NCBI GenBank assembly: GCA_003354135.1
Contig: PIVK01000020.1
Location: forward strand, 1 to 50,994
Reading direction: 5' to 3'
Source of the DNA: Rhodospirillales bacterium
GTDB taxonomy: Bacteria; Pseudomonadota; Alphaproteobacteria; Rhodospirillales; GLO-3
Length of the DNA stretch: 50,994 nt
The first letter of the stretch is position 1. Each line of letters starts with the position of its first letter. Of the stretch, positions 26,598 to 32,846 are shown piece after piece. The position numbers were made by a program, and so were the translations under genes. The notes beneath the pieces are model-generated. The model was given only the letters and a program-made list of their open reading frames with translations, was not told the DNA's origin and ran no database searches.

Positions 26598-28379
26598 ATG
26601 GATACCTCGACTTCTTCGTATGTCTTGGGCATCGAGCGCTCCTTCACCGGCAGGCGCTGGCTGTCGCGTGGCGGGGACGAGCGCACCGCGCTGGCGCTCT
26701 CCCAGCGCTTGGGCGTGCCCGAGATCATCGGGCGTGTGATGGCGGCGCGGGGCATTGGGCTGAACGAGGCCGAGGGTTTCCTCAACCCCACTCTCAAGGA
26801 GCTGCTGCCCGACCCGGACACGCTCAAGGGTATGGAGGACGGCTGTGAACGCCTAGCCAGCGCCGTGATGCAGGGTGAAAAGATTGCCGTCTTCGGGGAC
26901 TACGATGTGGACGGCGCCACCTCGTCGGCACTGCTGCACCGTTACCTTTCGGCAGTGGGCACCCCGCCCCGGATCTATATCCCCGACCGCAGGGCGGAGG
27001 GTTATGGTCCGGGCGAGGCGGCACTGAAGGCGCTACGTGCCGAGGGCGTGTCGGTGGTCGTGACCGTCGACTGCGGCACCGCCGCCTTCGATGCCCTGGA
27101 GACGGCGGCCGACATTGGGCTCGACGTGGTGGTGGTGGACCACCACGAGGCCGAGGCGAGACTGCCCAAGGCGGTAGCGGTCATCAACCCTAACCGTCTG
27201 GACGAGCCGGGGGATCTGGGCCAACTGGCGGCGGTCGGCGTCGCCTTCCTGTTTTGCGTTGGGCTCAACCGCATTCTGCGTCGGGTGGGATGGTTTGAAA
27301 CACGCTCCGAGCCCAACCTTCTGCAATGGCTTGACCTGGTGGCGCTGGGCACGGTCTGCGACGTGGTGCCGCTTCTGGGTGTCAACCGGGCGTTGGTGGC
27401 GCAGGGTCTCAAGGTGATGGGGCGGAGGGGAAATCCGGGGTTGCGCGCGCTGATCGACGTGGCCGGGGTGCGCGAACCACCGGGAGCCTATCACGCCGGT
27501 TTCATCCTGGGGCCGCGCATCAACGCCGGCGGACGGGTCGGGGCCTCGGACCTGGGAGCGCGTCTGTTGTCGTCCAATGACGCGGCCGAGGCGGAGGTGT
27601 TGGCGCGGAGGCTGGACCAGCTCAACCGCGAGCGCCAGGAGATCGAGGCCCGGGTGCAGGAGGAGGCGCTGCAGCGTATCGAGGCGGAGAACCTGGACGC
27701 CCGGCCCCTGATCCTGGTTGCGGGCGAGGGCTGGCACCCGGGGGTGGTGGGCATCGTTGCCAGCCGCCTGAAGGAGCAGTTCCACCGGCCCGCCTGCGTC
27801 GTGTCGCTGGAAGGCGACAAGGGCACCGGCTCGGGGCGCTCGGTGACGGGGATGGATCTGGGTGCGGCCGTCATCGCCGCCTGCCAGGCCGGTCTTCTGG
27901 CCAAGGGCGGCGGGCATGCCATGGCTGCCGGGTTTACGGTGGTCCGGGGACACCTGGACTCCCTGAGGTCCTTCTTGGTCGAACGGGCGGAGAAGGCCCT
28001 GGGCGGCGAACCTCCGGTCCCGGCGCTGTATCTCGACGGTGCTCTGACCCCCCGGGGGGCGACCTTGGACCTGGTCGGGGTCCTGGAGCAGGCCGGGCCA
28101 TTCGGTGCCAAAAATCCGGAACCGCGCTTCGTGCTGGGCGGCGTGCGCGTGGGCTACGCCAGCGTGGTTGGCGAACGTCACGTGCGCTGCTCTTTGCTGG
28201 GCGAAGGCGGGGGGAAACTGAACGCCATCGCGTTCAGGGCCACCGACAGTGAACTGGGCAAGTCCCTCCTGGGGACCGCCGGGACGCCGGTGCACGTCGC
28301 GGGCAAGCTGCGCGCCAACCACTGGCAGGGACGGGTCACGGCGCAGTTGCTCATCGACGACGCGGCCAAGGTGTGGTGA
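26598..28379 (+). CDS. recJ: Single-stranded-DNA-specific exonuclease RecJ
   Basis: The 593-aa nuclease degrades single-stranded DNA 5' to 3' in recombination and mismatch repair. The DHH-family motifs are present in order: FGDYDVDGATS (near residue 102), VVTVDCGTAAFDAL, VVVDHHEAEARLP (near 180), LVALGTVCDVVPL and GPRINAGGRVG. The DHHA1 part is GEGWHPGVVGIVASRLKE and AKGGGHAMAAGFTV, and an OB-like C-terminal domain follows. AGGAAA precedes ATG 26598. A GNAT gene follows 11 bases after its stop. Confidence 0.96.
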   Translation: MDTSTSSYVLGIERSFTGRRWLSRGGDERTALALSQRLGVPEIIGRVMAARGIGLNEAEGFLNPTLKELLPDPDTLKGMEDGCERLASAVMQGEKIAVFGDYDVDGATSSALLHRYLSAVGTPPRIYIPDRRAEGYGPGEAALKALRAEGVSVVVTVDCGTAAFDALETAADIGLDVVVVDHHEAEARLPKAVAVINPNRLDEPGDLGQLAAVGVAFLFCVGLNRILRRVGWFETRSEPNLLQWLDLVALGTVCDVVPLLGVNRALVAQGLKVMGRRGNPGLRALIDVAGVREPPGAYHAGFILGPRINAGGRVGASDLGARLLSSNDAAEAEVLARRLDQLNRERQEIEARVQEEALQRIEAENLDARPLILVAGEGWHPGVVGIVASRLKEQFHRPACVVSLEGDKGTGSGRSVTGMDLGAAVIAACQAGLLAKGGGHAMAAGFTVVRGHLDSLRSFLVERAEKALGGEPPVPALYLDGALTPRGATLDLVGVLEQAGPFGAKNPEPRFVLGGVRVGYASVVGERHVRCSLLGEGGGKLNAIAFRATDSELGKSLLGTAGTPVHVAGKLRANHWQGRVTAQLLIDDAAKVW

Positions 28380-28390
28380 GGCGGAGAACC

Positions 28391-28885
28391 ATGATCCGCA
28401 TTCGCCAGATCGACGAGGCGGATTGGGGCGCTGCCTGGCGTATTGTCGAGCCCGTGTTCCGGGCCGGGGAAACCTACGCCTTCTCCCCCGACATTACCGA
28501 GAAGGAGGCATTTCAGGCCTGGGTTGCCGGTCCGGAGGCGACCTTCGTTGCCGTGGACCAAGATGATTGCATCGTAGGCACTTACTACATCAAACCCAAC
28601 CAGCCGGCCCTGGGGGCGCATGTCTGCAACTGCGGCTACATCGTGGCACCCAAGGCACGTGGCCGGGGCATCGCCTCGGAAATGTGCCGCCACTCCCAGA
28701 CCGAGGCCCGGACCCGGGGCTTTCGGGCCATGCAGTACAATCTGGTGGTATCCACCAACGAGGGGGCGATCCGGCTCTGGAGGTCATTGGGGTTCGAAAT
28801 CGCCGGCACCCTGCCGGGCGCCTTCCGCCATGCCCGGCTCGGCTTCGTTGATGCCCATGTCATGTATAAGACCCTGGGATCGTAA
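28391..28885 (+). CDS. GNAT-family N-acetyltransferase
   Basis: The 164-aa protein has the GNAT pattern: beta-strand IRIRQIDEADWGAAWRIVE, a central strand (CNCGYIVAPKARGRGIASEM) that carries the acetyl-CoA pyrophosphate loop R/Q-x-x-G-x-A (ARGRGIA), and the C-terminal strand NEGAIRLWRSLGFEIAGTLP. It resembles the L-amino acid/phosphinothricin acetyltransferase-like group, but the acceptor cannot be told. The start ATG 28391 has GGAG just upstream and follows recJ by 11 bases, so it may be co-transcribed. Confidence 0.88.
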   Translation: MIRIRQIDEADWGAAWRIVEPVFRAGETYAFSPDITEKEAFQAWVAGPEATFVAVDQDDCIVGTYYIKPNQPALGAHVCNCGYIVAPKARGRGIASEMCRHSQTEARTRGFRAMQYNLVVSTNEGAIRLWRSLGFEIAGTLPGAFRHARLGFVDAHVMYKTLGS

Positions 28886-28915
28886 GGGCGCGCGCCTTTC
28901 CAGGAGCGCGCACCC
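28886..28915. terminator. Shared hairpin between converging genes
   Basis: GGGCGCGCGC (28886-28895) and GCGCGCACCC (28906-28915) pair with one mismatch around a 10-base loop. It lies directly after the acetyltransferase stop and before the end of the converging phosphofructokinase gene. There is no good T-run, so efficiency is uncertain. Confidence 0.5.
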
Positions 28916-28923
28916 TTGAAACC

Positions 28924-30201
28924 TTAAGATCTGGCTTGTTTTTTCTTCTTGGCCAGCGCCTTCTTCTTGGCTGGCGCCTTCTTCTTGGCCAGGACCTTGC
29001 CGACCGTGTTGGCGGGGTCGAAGCGCGCCACCGGGGGCAGGCCGCCGGTGCCCAGCAGCGGCTTGACGTAGCGCATGAACCGGCCCGTTACGTCGTTTCC
29101 GGCCTCGTTGATAAACTCGTCGGCCATCACCTTGGTCTTGCCGGCCACCGCCTCCAGCGGCGAGAGCCGGTACTCGACGGCATATTTGCCGACCCGGTGG
29201 ATGGTCACCGTGCCCTTGCGGTTGCCGGCGTTGGCGAACAGCACCGCCTTTTCGCCCACCGCGCGGGCCTCGCTGGCGTCGACGTCCGAGACGCATCCCA
29301 GGAAGGAGCGCTGCAGGTAGCCGAAGGTGTCGCCGCGCACGCGCTTGATGTCCGATTTCTGCTTGATCTGGCCGGTCAGCAGGTCGGCCAGGGCGCCGGT
29401 GCCCGACAACTGAACGTTGCCGTGGGCGTCTTTCTCGACCTCCTTCGCCAGCTTGGTGACGATGGGAGCGCCCTCGGAGTCGTGGATGCCCTCCGAGACC
29501 GCGACCACACAGCGCCCGATCCGGTTGTAGATTTCCTTTACGTCGGCGGTGAAGGCGTCCATGTCGAAGGTGCGCTCCGGGCAGTAGATGAGGTGCGGGC
29601 CGTCGGTTTCGAAGCGGCGCGCGGCTGCGGAGGCCGCGGTCAGGAAGCCCGCGTGGCGTCCCATGACGACCCCGACGTAGACGCCCGGCAGGGCCGCGTT
29701 GTCCTGGTTGACCCCGGCGAAGGCGCTGGCGACGAATTTGGCCGCGGAAGGGTACCCGGGCGTGTGATCGTTGATCATCAGGTCGTTATCGATGGTCTTG
29801 GGGATGTGGATGCAGTTGAGCGCGTACTTGGCTTTCCGCGCCTCCTCGCCGAGGGTATGCAGCGCGTCGGACGAGTCGTTGCCGCCAATATAGTAGAAAG
29901 TGCCGATTTTGTGTGCCTTGAGGACCTTGAAGATCTCCTTGCAATAGGCCGTATCCGGCTTGTCGCGGGTCGAGCCTAGCGCGGCGCAGGGGGTGGCGGC
30001 GACCGCCTCCAGGTTGGCGTTGCTTTCCAGGGAAAGATCGAGGAAGTCCTCCTTCAAGATGCCGGACACGCCGTGCAGCGCGCCGTAGACGTTGGTGACC
30101 CCGGCCAGCTTCTTGGCCTCCTGGACCACGCCGACGACCGACTGGTTGATGACCGCGGTGGGACCGCCACCCTGGGCGACGAGGATCTTACCCTGCAGCA
30201 T
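28924..30201 (-). CDS. pfp: PPi-dependent-type 6-phosphofructokinase with a Lys-rich tail
   Basis: The 425-aa glycolytic enzyme phosphorylates fructose-6-phosphate reversibly. Two specificity positions point to pyrophosphate rather than ATP: the phosphoryl-donor loop reads GGNDSSDA (106-113), and the catalytic block reads IPKTIDND with Lys135 where ATP enzymes have Gly. GVVMGRHAGFLTAASA and CPERTFD are also typical. About 25 extra residues at the end are almost pure Lys/Ala (LAKKKAPAKKKALAKKKK). The start at 30201 is chosen for AAAGGAG 9 bases upstream; the longer frame to 30315 lacks support. Confidence 0.92.
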   Translation of the reverse strand: MLQGKILVAQGGGPTAVINQSVVGVVQEAKKLAGVTNVYGALHGVSGILKEDFLDLSLESNANLEAVAATPCAALGSTRDKPDTAYCKEIFKVLKAHKIGTFYYIGGNDSSDALHTLGEEARKAKYALNCIHIPKTIDNDLMINDHTPGYPSAAKFVASAFAGVNQDNAALPGVYVGVVMGRHAGFLTAASAAARRFETDGPHLIYCPERTFDMDAFTADVKEIYNRIGRCVVAVSEGIHDSEGAPIVTKLAKEVEKDAHGNVQLSGTGALADLLTGQIKQKSDIKRVRGDTFGYLQRSFLGCVSDVDASEARAVGEKAVLFANAGNRKGTVTIHRVGKYAVEYRLSPLEAVAGKTKVMADEFINEAGNDVTGRFMRYVKPLLGTGGLPPVARFDPANTVGKVLAKKKAPAKKKALAKKKKQARS

Positions 30202-30419
30202 GAGCTGGACTCCTTTGGTTTTCTTACGGAAAAACGGTTGCGTGAAAGGTAATGACCAAGGTTCCCTCCGGACGGGATGCTGGATTGTACGGGAGGCCGC
30301 GCTGGATCGTAACACACCAAAGGGTAGGGGGGGGGAGCCACACGATCCAGGGGTCCAATGCGGTTTCGTTGCTTTGCGCTTGATTTTGTCGCCGCCGGGG
30401 GGTAGGAGACTGAGCCTGC

Positions 30420-30497
30420 GACCCCATCGTCTAGTCAGGCCTAGGACACCAGCCTTTCACGCTGGCGACGCGGGTTCGAATCCCGCTGGGGTCGCCA
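30420..30497 (+). tRNA. tRNA-Glu (anticodon UUC)
   Basis: The 78-nt sequence folds as a cloverleaf: acceptor GACCCCA/TGGGGTC, D arm GTCT...AGGAC, anticodon stem CCAGC/GCTGG with loop CTTTCAC giving anticodon TTC, T arm GCGGG-TTCGAAT-CCCGC, and an encoded 3' GCCA. The features match bacterial tRNA-Glu. Confidence 0.95.
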
Positions 30498-30598
30498 ATT
30501 CTTTTCATAGACTTAAACCTCTCAACCTGCTGGACGGTCTCACCCCGCCGCGAGAGACCCGCGGGGAATGACGGCCCGCTCATGCCTTGGCGGCCGGG

Positions 30599-30715
30599 GT
30601 GGTGGATTTTACCGAGCATGAGAAGTTGATGGCGGCGGAAGCGCGTGACACCGCGATCCAGGTCGATGTCTTCGACCCGGCAGCTTACAAAAGGTCTCAA
30701 GGGATAATTACCTGA
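30599..30715 (+). other. Short open frame, possible gene remnant
   Basis: Just after the tRNA a forward frame reads VVDFTEHEKLMAAEARDTAI, QVDVFDPAAYKRSQGIIT, then stop. An in-frame TGA lies close upstream (near 30570) and the only starts are GTG codons. It looks protein-like and could be the tail of an element inserted at the tRNA, but no family is recognised. It overlaps the end of the converging response-regulator gene by a few bases. Confidence 0.25.
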
Positions 30716-31142
30716 CCGGCAGGTTCGCGGTGCCGAGCCAGAAATCGTCGATCATCCGCATGGCGTTGTTGAAATCGTCAAAGTCCGCCGGTTTGGTGAC
30801 GTAGCAATTGGCGTGCAATTCGTAGCAGTTGAGGATGTCCTGCTCGGCCTCAGACGTCGTCAGGATGACGATGGGAATCGAACGCAGGCCGGCATCGCCC
30901 TTAACCTCCGCCAAGACTTCCCGGCCGCTCTTTCGCGGGAGATTAAGGTCGAGGATCATCAAATCCGGACGGGGAGACGTGCCGTAGTCTCCGACTCTGC
31001 GCAGGAAGGCCACGGCCTTTGCGCCGTCATCCACATGGTGGATGATGTGGTCGGATTCCCCTGAATTAAGGAGCTCCTGGATCAGCTTCGCATCACCAGG
31101 GTTGTCCTCGACCAGGAGAACAGTTCCGTTCCGCGACATCAC
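30708..31142 (-). CDS. Stand-alone response regulator receiver (Rcp1/CheY-like)
   Basis: The 144-aa protein is one receiver domain: the acidic pair is in LLVEDNPGDAKLI, the phospho-accepting Asp is in PDLMILDLNLPRKSG, the Thr is in IPIVILTTSEAE, and the Lys is in NCYVTKPADFDDF. The longer loop after the first helices (FLRRVGDYGTSPRPD) places it in the Rcp1 subgroup that usually partners phytochrome-like or other multi-sensor histidine kinases. No kinase or output domain is adjacent. The start is either of two consecutive ATG codons. Confidence 0.92.
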   Translation of the reverse strand: MMSRNGTVLLVEDNPGDAKLIQELLNSGESDHIIHHVDDGAKAVAFLRRVGDYGTSPRPDLMILDLNLPRKSGREVLAEVKGDAGLRSIPIVILTTSEAEQDILNCYELHANCYVTKPADFDDFNNAMRMIDDFWLGTANLPVR

Positions 31143-31301
31143 ACCTCCGGGCGTTTATTTCTTCGCCCTTAAACCCTTGCTCGCCCCACCTGGAGCCGAC
31201 CCGTCGCCGCCCCCAACCAATCGCCCCCTTAACGAAGGACCGTATTGCCGTTCCGCATTTTGTTCAAGAGAAAAGGCCTCAGGATTCGGTCATTGGAATC
31301 C

Positions 31302-31523
31302 TTAAACTTCAGGAACCCAAGGGGGAAACTCTTTGAACACCCGAAGGGTGGCATGCGATGGGTTATGGCCATATGCAAACCCAATGTTCGGAGCCGGCGA
31401 ACGCGAACGCTGAATGCCCCCTGATGCCGGTCCGTGTCTCGACCATGTATGTAGGAGATGCGTGCCAAGTCCCTCGTCCGGGAGAACCGTGTTGCCCACA
31501 CCGAGGATCATGATTTCCGACAT
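31302..31523 (-). pseudogene. N-terminal remnant of a hydrogenase maturation endopeptidase (HyaD/HupD type)
   Basis: The frame starts MSEIMILGVGNTVLPDEGLG then THLL. This matches the first 25 residues of NiFe-hydrogenase maturation proteases (ILVLGIGN-x-L-x-DEG-x-G), including the nickel-sensing Glu of DEG. After about residue 27 the resemblance stops and the remainder (TWSRHGPASGGIQRSR...) is unlike the family. No continuation was found in other frames. It faces away from the hypC-like gene, 80 bases distant. A full-length protease exists at the other end of the window. Confidence 0.65.
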
Positions 31524-31602
31524 GACGAAATGATTGTTTCCCGTCACGTTACTCCTGAATTAAGCTGGGGTGGCGGAAATAACGGTTTTGATCGGAAACG
31601 CC

Positions 31603-31839
31603 ATGTGCCTTTCCATTCCTATGAAGGTGGAAGAAGTACAAGGATTGACCGCACGGTGTTCCGCCAAGGGTGTGGAACGGATGGCGAGCCTCACCTTCAT
31701 GATGGACGAACTGCCGGAGCCCGGCGAGTACGTGCTCATCAACCTGGGACACGCGGTACGCAAGGTTTCGTCCGACGAAGCCATGGAGACGTGGCGCCTG
31801 TTCGACCAGTTGCTCGCCGAGGAGGATCTGTCTGCGTGA
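31603..31839 (+). CDS. hypC: HypC/HupF-family hydrogenase maturation chaperone
   Basis: The 78-aa protein starts MCLSIPMKVEEV. Cys2 becomes N-terminal after Met removal and is essential in this family, which holds the Fe(CN)2CO unit with HypD and delivers it to the large subunit. A small beta-barrel follows (GEYVLINLGHAVRKVSSDEA) with a C-terminal helix. In typical HypC the GDYVLVHVGFA block has a His where this protein has Asn (VLINLG), although a His occurs two positions later. The start is fixed by the need for Met-Cys; an upstream in-frame ATG at 31570 is rejected. No other hyp gene is in the window. Confidence 0.8.
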   Translation: MCLSIPMKVEEVQGLTARCSAKGVERMASLTFMMDELPEPGEYVLINLGHAVRKVSSDEAMETWRLFDQLLAEEDLSA

Positions 31840-31890
31840 GCCGACCGGGCGCCGCCGGAGCGGACGGTGGACATCGGCACATGACGCGGT

Positions 31891-32475
31891 TCAGAAGAAA
31901 TCCTTGATTCGGTCGGCCATTTGCTCGGGTGGAATGCCGTGAGCCATCTTGACCCGAAACTTGCCGTCCGGCCCCATCAGGAACACGCCCGCCGAATGGT
32001 CGATGGTGTAGGTGCCTGGATCGCTTCCGGGGAGCTGGATCTTTTCGTAGCGGACCTTGTAGGCCTTGGCGATGCGGCTGATCATTTCCGTGGGTCCGGT
32101 GAGCGCGACCAGGCGCGGATGGAAATGCTGGACGTACTCCCAGAGCTGCATGGCCGTGTCCCGTTCAGGGTCGACGGTGATGAACAACGGAGTCACTTTC
32201 TCCGCTTCCGGGCCCAACAGCTCCATGGCCTGGGTGATGGTGCCGAGCGAGGTCGGGCAGATGTCGGGGCAAAAAGTGTAGCCGAAGTAGACCAGCAGGT
32301 ATTGTCCCGGGAAGTCGGAGTCGGTGACAATGCGCCCGTTATGATCGCGGAGCAGGAAGCGGCCCCCGATCCCGGGATCTTCTGAAAGCACCTCTCCCGC
32401 CCCTCCCGCGGTGATGCCGGCAAACAGGAAGAAGACGGCAAAAAAACGAACTGCGGCGCGATATGTTGTGGTCAT
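31891..32475 (-). CDS. SCO1/SenC copper chaperone
   Basis: The 194-aa protein has an N-terminal membrane anchor or signal (FFAVFFLFAGITAGG) and the thioredoxin-like SCO fold with the copper Cys pair CPDICP (Cys69, Cys73), the copper His in TIDHSAGVFLMG and the YFGYTFCP lead-in. SCO proteins load or reduce CuA sites. It diverges from nosZ, whose CuA domain is a plausible client, and the usual nos copper chaperone NosL is absent from this cluster. The link is inference from position. The end is complete (PEQMADRIKDFF). Confidence 0.93.
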   Translation of the reverse strand: MTTTYRAAVRFFAVFFLFAGITAGGAGEVLSEDPGIGGRFLLRDHNGRIVTDSDFPGQYLLVYFGYTFCPDICPTSLGTITQAMELLGPEAEKVTPLFITVDPERDTAMQLWEYVQHFHPRLVALTGPTEMISRIAKAYKVRYEKIQLPGSDPGTYTIDHSAGVFLMGPDGKFRVKMAHGIPPEQMADRIKDFF

Positions 32476-32846
32476 GAGGGTCCTTACATTTTGACGGGTT
32501 CCGGAGCATGGACTTTAATACAGAAATTTGGATTGGCTGCAGCAGAAATCGTATTCTGGAGGGCTAAAAACGAACTAACCTCCTTAAAAGTGTGGCGCGC
32601 GACATATTGTGGTCATCATTCTCTCTCATCATCCGAGGCGTTATGGACGGTACGGGCCGAATTCTGCGCAAAGATACCGAATTCTACGCAAAAACCATGC
32701 AAATCAGGGCTTGACCGTGATCAAGACTTTAGTCCATGTTGTGCGCCTAAATCTGCAATACAAGAAAAAGGTGGGCCAGCCGCCGTGTGTTGTGAATGCA
32801 TCATTCGAGTGCAAACTGTAAAGTCTAGCAAGGAAGGTACCGATCC
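32476..32846. promoter_or_regulatory. Divergent control region between the SCO1 gene and nosZ
   Basis: This 371-bp region is more AT-rich than its surroundings and holds no convincing gene. It contains the FNR-type box at 32711-32724 and a possible -10 (CTAAAT at 32747-32752) placed as expected for a class II activated promoter. A ribosome site AAGGAAGG precedes the nosZ ATG. Confidence 0.6.
32711..32724 (+). promoter_or_regulatory. FNR/DNR-type operator upstream of nosZ
   Basis: TTGACCGTGATCAA fits the FNR/CRP-family consensus TTGAT-N4-ATCAA with a single difference. Its centre lies 129 bases before the nosZ start. An oxygen- or NO-responsive regulator (FNR, Dnr, NnrR) probably activates nosZ through it. 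Confidence 0.75.

Noticed and set aside
30431-30700. Minus-strand 89-codon frame over the tRNA
   Set aside because: It includes the reverse complement of tRNA-Glu (SGIRTRVAS is a common artefact of tRNA sequence).
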